The notes under the pieces are model-generated. The model had not been told where the DNA came from. It saw nothing but the letters and a program-made list of their open reading frames with translations, and did no database searches. Source: Candidatus Minthosoma caballi (GTDB lineage Bacteria; Bacteroidota; Bacteroidia; Bacteroidales; Bacteroidaceae). Taken from it: DNA of 64,000 nt. Each line of letters starts with the position of its first letter. Positions within the stretch are counted from its first letter, which is position 1. The position numbers and the translations under genes are program-made. Where the stretch lies: assembly GCA_018064505.1 (NCBI GenBank), contig JAGHVC010000108.1:1-64000 (forward strand), given 5' to 3'. Positions 1-9,199 of the stretch are shown piece by piece.

Positions 1-88
1 AAACAGAGAAAGAGTTAGTTATTTAAAAGTAGTTGTAAGGTTTTCACCTATCTAACCTTTATGCGCGTGATGCGTCGAAAAGTTATCC

Positions 89-118
89 AGCTGGCATTCT
101 AGCATGCCAGCTTTTTTT
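89..118 (+). terminator. rho-independent terminator of an upstream gene outside the window
   Basis: A 9-bp perfect stem (AGCTGGCAT at 89-97 with ATGCCAGCT at 104-112) closes a 6-nt loop and is followed by a run of T. It would end a plus-strand transcript entering from the left of the window, whose gene is not visible here. Confidence 0.8.
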
Positions 119-120
119 GT

Positions 121-432
121 GCCATTATGAATCTGTCTATTTCCCGGCCCAAAACTCTCTGCCCGTATGACTTGATTGCTTGCGCCCGATAAGCCATATC
201 GCATACAAGGCGTAAGCGATAATGCGTGACGGGCGCAAGATTTTCAGCTAGATTACTAATAATTGGATTAAACAAAAGCTAGTTTCTATGTAATGTTACT
301 TAGGCAAAGAAAAACGGAACAATGCTTAAATAATACTTTTATGACAAATGTTTGTATTTTTTGTCTTTACACTACGAAATTCGTCATAATTTTATAAAAA
401 ATTAGCTTTTGAATAATTTTTCTCTGTTTTTT
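121..432. other. intergenic region with a 23-bp-period repeat block
   Basis: No gene was seen between the terminator and the susC promoter. Positions 161-239 hold a GC-rich block whose GCCC cores on the plus strand start at 161 and 184; the minus-strand GCC cores start at 211 and 234. All are 23 bp apart within their strand. CTTGCGCCCG (179-188) and CGGGCGCAAG (230-239) form a perfect 10-bp inverted repeat. The rest is AT-rich. Confidence 0.6.
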
Positions 433-463
433 TTTGTCAATATATGAAAAAACCTTAATTTTG
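433..463 (+). promoter_or_regulatory. Bacteroidetes-type promoter for the first susCD pair
   Basis: TTTG at 433-436 and TAATTTTG at 456-463 are separated by exactly 19 bp. This matches the Bacteroidetes primary sigma factor consensus TTTG-N19-TAnnTTTG. The predicted start near 470 leaves a leader of about 330 nt before the susC start codon, long enough for post-transcriptional control. Confidence 0.75.
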
Positions 464-657
464 TACCGTAATATGTATAAATCGTTAAAAAAAGGAAAGA
501 GTCCTCTCTTCTTGCTGTTGATGATGCATACAAAATAGACTCATGCTACACATTATTTATAATAATAAAGAGCAGAGTTTGTTAAAGCATAGAAATTCAT
601 TGTAAGAACTCTAGCTAATTAACATTTGTTTCACTTAAAACGGCCGATTCTATTACA

Positions 658-703
658 TTAAAAAGCGAAGACTTATCGAATTAAAAAACGAAGACTTATC
701 GAA
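658..703 (+). repeat. tandem 23-bp duplication in the susC leader
   Basis: Two adjacent 23-bp units (658-680 and 681-703) differ at one position. Both contain CGAAGACTTATCGAA. They lie inside the predicted 5' leader, about 100 nt upstream of the start codon. The unit length equals the period of the dispersed GCCTT arrays elsewhere in the window. Confidence 0.85.
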
Positions 704-799
704 AGCGGGAAAAAACAAGAAACCAGAGTGTAAGTTTGACTCTCGCTCACAAGTATTAACCAATTTTTTATTAATTACCTATTTAAACTAATCCAAGTC

Positions 800-3700
800 A
801 TGAAGAATGTAAAATCATTCCAGATGAGAACGGTGCTTTTTGCACTGTTTGCGCTCTTCTCGGCAGCCATGTTCGCGCAGATTACCATCACTGGTACTGT
901 GTATGATGACATGGGCGAGGCTACTGGTGGAGCTGCCATTCGTGAAAAGGGTACTAGTAATGGTACTGCTTCTGATGTTAACGGTAAGTACACACTTCAG
1001 GTGTCAAAGTCAAGTGCCGTTCTTCAGGTGTCTTTCATGGGTTTCCAGACACAGGAAATCAAAGTAAACGGACGCAAGGTAATCAACATCAACCTTGTTC
1101 CTGATTCAAAGCTTCTTAACGAAGTTGTAACTATCGGTTACGGTACAATGAAGAAGAGCGACATCGCAGGCTCTGTAACTTCTGTCAACACAGAGGAGAT
1201 GATGCGTCGCGCTCCAATCAACCTTGCTGATGGTCTCAAGGGTGCAGCTGCAGGTGTGCTCGTTTCTTCAAACGACGGTTCTCCTGACGGCAACGCAAAC
1301 ATCCGCATCCGTGGTGTCGGAACCCTCAACGGCAACGCTAAGCCTCTCTGGGTTGTTGACGGTATTCAGGTTGGCACAGACGCTAACTTCCTCAACCCTG
1401 CTGACATCGAGTCTATCGAGGTTTTGAAGGATGCTTCTGCAACAGCTATCTACGGTTCTGCAGGTGCTAACGGTGTGATCATGGTTACAACTAAGCACGG
1501 CGACAAGGGTCACTCAGTTGTGAACTTCACAGCTAACTTCGGCATCCAGACTCTTGGCAACTCTCTCGATGTATGCGATGTTGACGGCTATGCTCGCAAC
1601 ATCCGCCAGATCTGGGAGAATGACGGCACTCGCTGGAATGATGTATGGGACGAGAAGTATGACGGCAAGCGTAAATATACAGATTGGCAGGACAAGATGA
1701 CTCGTGCTGCTCTTCGTCAGAACTACAACATCTCTGCTTCAGGCGGCAATGACAAGACTCAGTACAACTACTCTCTCGGTTTCCTCCGCAACGAGGGTAT
1801 CATCGTGAACTCACAGTACCAGCGTCTCAACGCTCGCGCTAATGTGAAGACTCAGATTAACAAGTGGCTCGAGTTCGGTGGCGACATCAGCTATGTTCAT
1901 AGCGACTCTCACGGTTCAAACTCTAAGACAGGTAACTTCGGTAACGCATCTTCTCTCCGCGACCTCGCTGTAATGTGTCCTACAATGGACTTCGTTACTC
2001 GTTCAGACGCAACATACGACGGCGTTCCTGCTGGCACTTATGTTTCTCCAAATGTTGTTAACCCTGACGGAACATTCGGTGAAGTTCTTTGTGGTAAGGA
2101 TGTAAACGAAGGCTTCCTTGGCTCAACAATGGGTAACCTCTACGCTAAGCAGATGGAGCTCAACAGCCGTAACCGCGTTAACCGCACACTTGCTTCTGCT
2201 TACATGAACATCCAGCTTGCTAAGGGTCTCTCTTTCAAGACTCTCGCTTCTTACAACTACCTCTCAGGCAGCAACAACAACTTCTCTGGCGGCATCAAGC
2301 GCGTGAACTATGTAAATGGTCAGGCTATTGATGTAACTCAGGGCGGTAATGCTTATGTTAACCCAGGTGATGACAATCACTACAAGTTCGGTGTTGGCAA
2401 CTGGGAAAACCAGACTCTTTCAATTGACAACACTCTCACTTATCAGTTCAAGAACGACATCCATGACCTCACATTCATGCTTGGTAATGAGGTGACTCGC
2501 TACTATGGTCAGTCTGTAAGTGCAAATGCAGAGCACTTCTGGTCAAAGGATGTACGCGACACTTCTCTCGGACTTCTCCCTGCAAAGAAGAGTGGCAATG
2601 GCTCGCTCAACCTTGAGTCACGCGGCATCTCTTACTTCGGTCGTGTTGCTTACTCACTTCTCAACCGCTACATCGTAACAGCTACTCTCCGTCGTGACGG
2701 TTCTTCAAACTTCGGTGCTGGCAACCGCTGGGGTACTTTCCCATCAGCTGCTGTTGCATGGCGTGTTTCTGAGGAGTCATTCATGCAGAATCAGAATGTA
2801 GTTGACAACCTCAAGCTTCGTTTCGGCTGGGGTCAGACTGGTAACTCAGGTGGTGCTACAGATAGATCAGTTCCTGGTCTTATCCTCGACCCAGCTACTA
2901 AGTACACTCTCTACTCTGCAGGATCAGGTATGGGTCAGTGGAATGCATTCGGCTTCAACACAGGTTACTTCCTCGGTCTCGTTGATACAAACCTCAAGTG
3001 GGAGACTAACGAGCAGTTCAACATCGGTCTCGATGCTACTCTCCTCAATGGCGACATCAACTTGACAGTTGACTACTTCGTTCGTAACACTAAGGATCTT
3101 CTCGTAAACCGTGAAGTTCGCCCTTCAACAGGTTTCTCTTCTGTTTATACTAACTACGGTAACATCCGCAACTCTGGTCTTGAGGTCTCTCTTGGCTACA
3201 ACAAGCGCATCAACAAGGACTGGAGCATCAACGCAACTCTCACAGGCTCTACTTTGAGAAACCGTGTGACTAAGCTTGACAACCCTCTCTTCGGTACTAA
3301 CTCTTCTTCAGCAGGTGGCTACAATGACGAAGGTAACACAATGGCAGTAGGTGCTTCTGATGGTTATCACTGGGGCGACCACTCTATCTCTCGCGAAGGC
3401 AGCGCTGTAGGTTCATTCTATGGCTATAGAGTTCAGGGCGTTATCAAGACTCAGGAAGATCTCGACTATGTTCACAATCGCCCAGTATATAACGAAAAGG
3501 GTGAGCAGGTTGGCACATTCGACTCTCAGCCAGAGGCTCAGCTCGGTGACTACATGTTCAAGGACTTGAATAAAGATGGTAATATTGACGAGAAGGATAG
3601 AGACATCCTCGGTCATGGCTTCCCATCAGTTAACTATGGCTTGAACCTTGGTGCTAACTACAAGAACTGGGACTTCTCTATCTACATGTACGGCGTGCTC

Positions 3701-4138
3701 GGTCAGGACATCCTTTCTTACTCTGCAATGCGTCTTACTAATGTATTTGCTTCGGATGACGGTTTCACTCCAAACATCCTCAAGTCAGCTGCTGCTCAGG
3801 CATGGTCTGTTGACAATCCTAACGGCAATGTTGCTCGTCTCACAAGACTTGACAAGAACCTCAACATGCGTTGCTCTGATGCATGGGTTAAGAACGGCAA
3901 CTTCCTCAAGATTTCTAACATCCAGGTAGGCTACACTATCCCACGCGACTTCCTCGACAAGATTGGTATTCAGGGTGCTCGAGTTTACGCATCTGTTCAG
4001 AACCTCCTCACATTCTCTCCATACAACAAGTATGGCGATCCTGAGGTTGGTATCCGTGATGTCCTCTTCACAGGTCTTGACACAGGTCGCTACCCTTCAC
4101 CACGCACTTATCAGCTTGGTGTAAGCGTACAGTTCTAA
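800..4138 (+). CDS. SusC/RagA-family TonB-linked outer-membrane transporter
   Basis: This 1112-aa protein is an outer-membrane TonB-dependent transporter of the SusC/RagA type, which works with a SusD lipoprotein lid to import oligomers. It has a signal peptide ending near residue 26 (FAQ). A carboxypeptidase-regulatory-like domain follows at about 28-105, carrying the ITGTVYDDMGEA start. The plug begins with NEVVTIGYGTMKKSDIAGSV, and a long barrel ends in an aromatic residue (VQF). The susD partner starts 75 bp downstream, and the pair is bounded by its own promoter and terminator. An alternative start 24 nt downstream (MRTVLF) would give a shorter signal peptide. No degradative enzyme adjoins it, so the substrate is unknown. 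Codons are strongly biased (CTC, GAC, CGC), suggesting high expression. Confidence 0.95.
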   Translation: MKNVKSFQMRTVLFALFALFSAAMFAQITITGTVYDDMGEATGGAAIREKGTSNGTASDVNGKYTLQVSKSSAVLQVSFMGFQTQEIKVNGRKVININLVPDSKLLNEVVTIGYGTMKKSDIAGSVTSVNTEEMMRRAPINLADGLKGAAAGVLVSSNDGSPDGNANIRIRGVGTLNGNAKPLWVVDGIQVGTDANFLNPADIESIEVLKDASATAIYGSAGANGVIMVTTKHGDKGHSVVNFTANFGIQTLGNSLDVCDVDGYARNIRQIWENDGTRWNDVWDEKYDGKRKYTDWQDKMTRAALRQNYNISASGGNDKTQYNYSLGFLRNEGIIVNSQYQRLNARANVKTQINKWLEFGGDISYVHSDSHGSNSKTGNFGNASSLRDLAVMCPTMDFVTRSDATYDGVPAGTYVSPNVVNPDGTFGEVLCGKDVNEGFLGSTMGNLYAKQMELNSRNRVNRTLASAYMNIQLAKGLSFKTLASYNYLSGSNNNFSGGIKRVNYVNGQAIDVTQGGNAYVNPGDDNHYKFGVGNWENQTLSIDNTLTYQFKNDIHDLTFMLGNEVTRYYGQSVSANAEHFWSKDVRDTSLGLLPAKKSGNGSLNLESRGISYFGRVAYSLLNRYIVTATLRRDGSSNFGAGNRWGTFPSAAVAWRVSEESFMQNQNVVDNLKLRFGWGQTGNSGGATDRSVPGLILDPATKYTLYSAGSGMGQWNAFGFNTGYFLGLVDTNLKWETNEQFNIGLDATLLNGDINLTVDYFVRNTKDLLVNREVRPSTGFSSVYTNYGNIRNSGLEVSLGYNKRINKDWSINATLTGSTLRNRVTKLDNPLFGTNSSSAGGYNDEGNTMAVGASDGYHWGDHSISREGSAVGSFYGYRVQGVIKTQEDLDYVHNRPVYNEKGEQVGTFDSQPEAQLGDYMFKDLNKDGNIDEKDRDILGHGFPSVNYGLNLGANYKNWDFSIYMYGVLGQDILSYSAMRLTNVFASDDGFTPNILKSAAAQAWSVDNPNGNVARLTRLDKNLNMRCSDAWVKNGNFLKISNIQVGYTIPRDFLDKIGIQGARVYASVQNLLTFSPYNKYGDPEVGIRDVLFTGLDTGRYPSPRTYQLGVSVQF

Positions 4139-4213
4139 TCCGTTTTCAAAATTCTTAGACATTAATCATTAGGTCAAAGAAAGTAAAACAAAATTAAACA
4201 AAAGTATAATCTT

Positions 4214-6193
4214 ATGAACAAGAAATTAATATATAGTTTGCTTGCAGGAGCAGCTGTTATGACCAGCTTCAGCTCATGCGACAACGAAGAGTTCCTTGAT
4301 GTGACTCACTACAACATTCTTGGTTCGGGCACAATGTACGAGAGTGATGCTAATGCTGATGCAGCTTTGATGGCATGCTATGACATGGTGCTCCCAAGTA
4401 ACTATCCAGGTCACAATGGTGACCCATACAAGCCATACATCTTCACTGGCCTCCACCCAACAATGGACACACAGGCTACTGGCTGGGATAAGAACTTCAT
4501 GACTCAGGAGTGGAATGCTCAGGAGGAGAACCTTGAGCATGGCTGGGATCACGCTTATGCAGCAATCTCTCGCTCTAACGACTTCCTCGCAGGTCTCGCA
4601 ACAGCAACTAATGTTTCTGAGGCTGCAATGAAATCTTTCGAAGGCGAAGGTCGCGCACTCCGCGCATATCAGTACTTCTGGCTTGCTACAACATTCGGCC
4701 GCGTGCCAATGCTTGCTACTGGTGAGAACTACGCAAATGCTCCTCAAAAGGCTCGTGCAAAGGACTATGCTGAAATGTGGGACTTCATCATTGAGGACCT
4801 CACAAAGGCAGCTGAACTCCTTGATTGGACTCCTTACAATGGCGAGTATGGCCGTTGCACAAAGGGTATGGCTCTTGCTTACCTTGGCGATGCTTACATG
4901 TGGAAGGCTTATCGCTGCAATGATGAGTCTCTCTATGATGAGGCAGCTAAGTGCTTCGAACAGATTCTTTCAAAGACTGAAATCTATAAGCTCAATCCAT
5001 CATACACAACTCTCTGGGATGCAGACGAGGCTTGGGGCAAAGAGGCAATCTGGCAGCAGGTACTCAACGAAGGTGACCAGTGGGGCGGCTGGGACGGCTC
5101 TAAGTGGTCTGAGGCTCACGGCTGGGTAGGTTTCTACTGCGGTGCTCCTGCTAACGGCGCTTGGGGTACACTCGCTATCTCTTGGGAGGTTTATGATGCA
5201 TTTGAGGACGGCGACAAGCGTCGTGACGGCTCTCTCGTAACTGCTGCTATCCCTGCTTCTGAATTGAAGCGTGTGGGCAAGGAGCGTTGGGCACAGAAGT
5301 ACATCCGCAATGCACACTTCATCGCTGATCCTGAGAACGCTAAGTATGTAGGTGAAGCTAAGCCATATGTTGGCCCTGGTAACGAAGGCGAAATGAAGCT
5401 TGACCCTGCTATGCCAATCGGTTTCAATGGATTCAACCAGGAGGTTGTGTTCTACAACACATTCCATCGTGATTCTTCAGAGCCAGCTCCAACAGTTTAT
5501 TCTACTAAGCACTGGCGTAACGGCCGTGGTACTCACTGGGCAGGTGACCAGTGGCTCCCAGCTCATGTTTACATGAAGCGTCTTCCTAATGTAATGCTCG
5601 ACTATGCTGAGTGCCTCTTCCGTAAGGGTGGCTCTGAAAATGAAAACAAGGCATGGGGTCTTATCGCAGAACTTCGTGATCGTGCATTCGGTAACAAGGA
5701 GGTTGGCATGAAGGATCAGCTTACTACTAAGTTCAATGTTTACTATGGTCACCTCGCTGAAATCTACGGCGATAATGGTTATGGTAAGTATGTTAAGAGC
5801 GACGAATATCCATACATCTTCTCTGAGTCAACAGTTACAGTTCCTGATGCTAAGACTTATTACACTCAGCTCAAGGCTGCTAAGGGCTTCACTTCTCCAG
5901 TTTGGAAGGTTGCTGTAAACGAGGAGCGTCGTAAGGAGTTCAACGCAGAATGGTGCCTCCGCTGCGACATGCAGAAGTCAGGCTATCTTGTTGACCACAT
6001 CGAGCACAACTACCCTAAGGGCATCGGCCAGGAAAAGGGCGAAGCTCAGCTCAAGGAGTGGCGTACATACCGTGGCTTCGACTTCAATCTTGACAAGATG
6101 GATATGCCTATCCCAGAGGCCGAGATCATCAAGAACCCACTTTGTGACCAGAACTCTGCTTATGTAAGCAATACAGAGGGATCAGCTGAGTAA
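4214..6193 (+). CDS. SusD/RagB-family nutrient-binding lipoprotein
   Basis: This 659-aa surface lipoprotein is the SusD-type partner of the preceding SusC transporter. The signal peptide ends in a lipobox (SFSSC, lipidated Cys22). The alpha-helical TPR-like body typical of SusD follows, with the motif EGRALRAYQYFWLATTFGRV at about residues 143-162 in the usual N-terminal SusD position. A later ERRKEFNAEWCLRCDM segment matches the C-terminal signature in which an E-RR-EF run precedes the final region. The length is greater than the common 500-600 aa. The gene lies 75 bp after susC and is followed by a strong hairpin terminator, so the operon has only these two genes. Substrate cannot be read from the sequence. 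Confidence 0.93.
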   Translation: MNKKLIYSLLAGAAVMTSFSSCDNEEFLDVTHYNILGSGTMYESDANADAALMACYDMVLPSNYPGHNGDPYKPYIFTGLHPTMDTQATGWDKNFMTQEWNAQEENLEHGWDHAYAAISRSNDFLAGLATATNVSEAAMKSFEGEGRALRAYQYFWLATTFGRVPMLATGENYANAPQKARAKDYAEMWDFIIEDLTKAAELLDWTPYNGEYGRCTKGMALAYLGDAYMWKAYRCNDESLYDEAAKCFEQILSKTEIYKLNPSYTTLWDADEAWGKEAIWQQVLNEGDQWGGWDGSKWSEAHGWVGFYCGAPANGAWGTLAISWEVYDAFEDGDKRRDGSLVTAAIPASELKRVGKERWAQKYIRNAHFIADPENAKYVGEAKPYVGPGNEGEMKLDPAMPIGFNGFNQEVVFYNTFHRDSSEPAPTVYSTKHWRNGRGTHWAGDQWLPAHVYMKRLPNVMLDYAECLFRKGGSENENKAWGLIAELRDRAFGNKEVGMKDQLTTKFNVYYGHLAEIYGDNGYGKYVKSDEYPYIFSESTVTVPDAKTYYTQLKAAKGFTSPVWKVAVNEERRKEFNAEWCLRCDMQKSGYLVDHIEHNYPKGIGQEKGEAQLKEWRTYRGFDFNLDKMDMPIPEAEIIKNPLCDQNSAYVSNTEGSAE

Positions 6194-6212
6194 TTCTTTT
6201 TGAATCACTATA

Positions 6213-6250
6213 AACAAAAACTGCCGAGCATTCGCCCGGCAGTTTTTGTT
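6213..6250. terminator. bidirectional terminator between convergent genes
   Basis: A 14-bp perfect stem (6213-6226 with 6237-6250, core ACTGCCG/CGGCAGT) has A-rich and T-rich arms. It can therefore terminate the plus-strand susCD transcript and probably also the minus-strand transcript of the propeller lipoprotein gene ending at 6373. Confidence 0.85.
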
Positions 6251-6372
6251 GTAATATAAGTAAAGTGCGTGTCTTCTGCAAAAGAGTCAAATAATGTTGT
6301 TGAGTCACACACTATGGATTCTTATAAGTTATTTTTTATACATTACTAAATACCACTTGGGGTGTCTGAAAA

Positions 6373-7806
6373 TCATTTGAGGAGAGAAGAGAGGGCTTCC
6401 TTGTTGATGCTTACTTTCCCCTTAATCAGTTCTGGAACATTAAATGACTTTGTTCTGTAGGTGTAGAATGAAGCGTCTTTTTGAGGCAGCGTGAAAGGTT
6501 TGTCGCAGTTGCCTTGTTCATCAATATGAATGATGTAAGGGCGTGTGTAAAGCCCGTCGTCGCGTCGAGAAGAATAGATGAGCCAGCGACTGTTGCTGCT
6601 CCAAGAATGATATGAAGCACGCTTGCCTGTTTCTTTCATTAGCTTGTGTGGCTGAGAAGCTTCTGACGATTGCAAATCAATCATGTAAAGTGCTGCGTCT
6701 TTGTGCCATATAGAGAAAGTGCCGTAGTCTGCAAGTGTGTAGATGAGATGCTTCCCGTCTGGTGATACGCGTGGGAAGGAGACGCTGCGCCCTTCGTTGT
6801 AGAGAGTATCTACTGTCTCGCTGAAAGTGCGTGTAGATGCTTCAAAGTCAATGGAACAGAGGGCATATTTTACTTTCTCGTATTCGTCTGGCATTTGCAC
6901 GCTGTCGGCAGAGCAGAAATAGAGCGTTTTGCCGTCAGGAGACCAAGAAGGGAATGTCTCAAACGCAGATCTTGAATGTAGCTGAGGACATGAAAGAATG
7001 TCTCCTGTTTCCACATCATATACTATAATGTCAGACGAGAAGTCAAAAACCTCAATTCTGTTCACATCTGTTGTGTGGAAGAGCTGCTTAGTGTTGTTGT
7101 TGGAGAATGCAACATATTTTCCAGATGGATGCCATGATGGATAGACAAAAGATGGCGAAGGAGTTAAATGGCTGAATGTGAGAGGCGATTTTTCGGAATT
7201 TGAGATGTATGTTCCTCCGAAATCCACTCTAAGGTGGAATAGCATCTTCTCTGGATTTTGCTGGCAGAAGGAATGGCAATTCATGCAACCGCCATTTGTC
7301 TGGCTATTTGTGATGATTGCCTCTTCTTCGTATGTCTCAAGATTGCGCTGATAAATGCCCATCTTCCCCCATTGCTCGTACCCTGGCTCTATGAGTCGGT
7401 ATGCCAAGTATGGGTCAATGGAATCTTGTGATATGTAGATGTTAAATGCGTCATATTCAACCCATTTACTGTTTTGTTTTCCTTGGATTCGGATGGCGAC
7501 GGTGTTAGCTTCTTTAATGAGTGACTGCCAATCGTCAATGCCAATGCAAAAGCCTTCTTCGCCTTGTTCTCCCACCACGATTGTCTTTGAGCCAGCTTGA
7601 AACACTGCTTGTGCCTCGTCCAGCATGAGCGAGTCGGCTAACGCAAAGGTTGGAGCTGCAATGTTGCATGGCATTGTCACCTCAGTATAGTCAGGTGATA
7701 TGACGGCTTTTTTATGCAATTGTTCTGCCTCTTGCTCGCTAAGGGTGCAAGAAAATACAAGTATATTTACTGCTATTACGAAAATATATACAAGAAATTT
7801 GCGCAT
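6373..7806 (-). CDS. beta-propeller (PD40/TolB-like) lipoprotein with a c-type haem motif
   Basis: This 477-aa protein starts with a signal peptide ending in a lipobox (LVFSC, lipidated Cys20). Residues 174-178 read CMNCH, a CxxCH motif for covalent haem attachment, followed by SFCQQNPEKM with a possible Met ligand. The second half carries repeated propeller blades of the PD40 type (PSWHPSGKYVAFSNN, PSWSPDGKTLYFCSA, PRVSPDGKHLIYT, SWSSNSRWLIYSS). A secreted, membrane-anchored redox or sensing role is an inference; no enzymatic activity can be assigned. The membrane TPR gene lies 53 bp upstream on the same strand, suggesting co-transcription. The haem assignment rests on one five-residue motif, so attachment is unproven. 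Confidence 0.75.
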   Translation of the reverse strand: MRKFLVYIFVIAVNILVFSCTLSEQEAEQLHKKAVISPDYTEVTMPCNIAAPTFALADSLMLDEAQAVFQAGSKTIVVGEQGEEGFCIGIDDWQSLIKEANTVAIRIQGKQNSKWVEYDAFNIYISQDSIDPYLAYRLIEPGYEQWGKMGIYQRNLETYEEEAIITNSQTNGGCMNCHSFCQQNPEKMLFHLRVDFGGTYISNSEKSPLTFSHLTPSPSFVYPSWHPSGKYVAFSNNNTKQLFHTTDVNRIEVFDFSSDIIVYDVETGDILSCPQLHSRSAFETFPSWSPDGKTLYFCSADSVQMPDEYEKVKYALCSIDFEASTRTFSETVDTLYNEGRSVSFPRVSPDGKHLIYTLADYGTFSIWHKDAALYMIDLQSSEASQPHKLMKETGKRASYHSWSSNSRWLIYSSRRDDGLYTRPYIIHIDEQGNCDKPFTLPQKDASFYTYRTKSFNVPELIKGKVSINKEALSSLLK

Positions 7807-7859
7807 AGTTTATATATGGTGAAAATATGACGAAAACAAAGAAGTTGGGTCTTCAATAA

Positions 7860-9020
7860 TCATTCAGTTTTAGCTCTTTTGTAATACTCCTCGAAGTAAT
7901 GAGGCAATGGCTGTGGGAGGTCTGGTGTGCCTTTGAACTCATCAATCATGGATACAAATTGCTGTTCGTAGCCAGCAAGAATGTAGAGAGAACCAAGGTA
8001 GTGGAGGGTGGTGCGGCACTGTGTTGTGCCCTTAGTGGCTCTGGCAATATGAAGCAAATCATCGTCTAAGCCACGGATGCCAGAGAAGCGGTTGTCTTCA
8101 ATTAAACACTTACGCTTCATGCTGATTTCAGGGTCGGCATTTGATGTGTTGTCACTTAGCAGTGTGTAATAATGCTCGCACCAGTCATGATAATAATATG
8201 CATTATCGAGCCACTTCAGATACTTTTTTGCAACATCATATTGCCCATAAATGATGTTGGTTTGCACGAGTCGCTGCAATAGTCGCGGAGAGAGATTGTT
8301 CATCTTTTCATTGGCTTCAAATGCGTATCTTTGGGCTTGAGCAATGTGTCCCATGGAATAGTAAATATCGCTGAGCATTGCTGCTATTTCTGGAGTCTTT
8401 ATCACATCCACATAGATGCTCCGAATGTCTTCGCAAGGCTGATCGAAAATCTTGTCGCCAAGGATTCCTTTTTCTGCTAAAGCAGTATTTAAGGTGTTTT
8501 GAATTAACAAGTTACTAATTGGTGTATTGTCACCGGTTTCGCTAATGATGGCATCCCAATCTTGATGGCGAGTCATCACGCTAAGGCGCATGAATTGCAT
8601 GTTCTGAGGATCTACATGAAACCCAAAAACCTGCAGCAATCCCATGCCGCTAAGACTGGTGGCGATTAATGTGCCGATGATAAATGTGAAGAATAGCGGC
8701 AGGGCGTTTTTCATCCAGATGTTCTTCACTTTTTTAGTCGTGATAGTCAGTGCTATCATAATACATGTCAGCAAGGATGCTATCACAATTGCGCCATGTA
8801 TTGGATTTGCAAAAAACTGCAAGAAGAAGGTACGAACTAAATATGGTAAACCTTCTATGGAGAGTATTTCATTTGCGATTTTTGAGTTGTAATAGAAAGT
8901 GCTCCAGCATTCCTTGTATTGCAATACTCGGATGCCAAGCAGCCAAAATGCAACGCCGCTTGTACAAAAACACACAAGAGCCGTTACGACTCTAATAATC
9001 CAGTTTTTTTTCTCTTTCAT
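7860..9020 (-). CDS. membrane protein with TPR-like repeats (possibly DUF6057 family)
   Basis: This 386-aa protein has three hydrophobic segments near residues 10-30, 74-95 and 103-127, followed by a soluble helical region with TPR-like pairs (IAAMLSDIYYSMGHIAQAQRYAFEA and following helices). It resembles Bacteroidales membrane proteins annotated as DUF6057, but that is from memory and the copy here seems short. No function is known. It precedes the haem-motif propeller lipoprotein by 53 bp on the same strand. A TAACTTTG element lies at 9025-9032 on the minus strand, only a few bases before the ATG, so a transcript from it would be nearly leaderless. Confidence 0.65.
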   Translation of the reverse strand: MKEKKNWIIRVVTALVCFCTSGVAFWLLGIRVLQYKECWSTFYYNSKIANEILSIEGLPYLVRTFFLQFFANPIHGAIVIASLLTCIMIALTITTKKVKNIWMKNALPLFFTFIIGTLIATSLSGMGLLQVFGFHVDPQNMQFMRLSVMTRHQDWDAIISETGDNTPISNLLIQNTLNTALAEKGILGDKIFDQPCEDIRSIYVDVIKTPEIAAMLSDIYYSMGHIAQAQRYAFEANEKMNNLSPRLLQRLVQTNIIYGQYDVAKKYLKWLDNAYYYHDWCEHYYTLLSDNTSNADPEISMKRKCLIEDNRFSGIRGLDDDLLHIARATKGTTQCRTTLHYLGSLYILAGYEQQFVSMIDEFKGTPDLPQPLPHYFEEYYKRAKTE

Positions 9021-9149
9021 ATTGCAAAGTTAATTATAATTAATGACAAACCTTAGAGAAAGTATATCTTATTTTGTCAAAAGTAGTTAATATTCGATAA
9101 TAATCGGCCACTTTTTAATAATGTGTGTGTTTTTCTCAATTCTTTTTAC

Positions 9150-9157
9150 TATATTTG
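9150..9157 (+). promoter_or_regulatory. promoter -7 element for the 11-gene operon
   Basis: TATATTTG followed by C matches the Bacteroidetes -7 consensus TAnnTTTG. Transcription would start near 9164, giving a leader of about 36 nt before the ATG at 9200. The -33 element is poor (only TG-rich sequence near 9122-9130). No comparable element was noticed in the short gaps of the next 20 kb. Confidence 0.6.
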
Positions 9158-9199
9158 CATCCGTTTCGTATATTGTATAAAATAATACCTTTCAGAATA

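Noticed and set aside
800-6193. Assigning the first susCD pair to xylan uptake
   Set aside because: No enzyme or regulator adjoins it and it is about 28 kb from the xylan genes; strong codon bias alone does not show the substrate.
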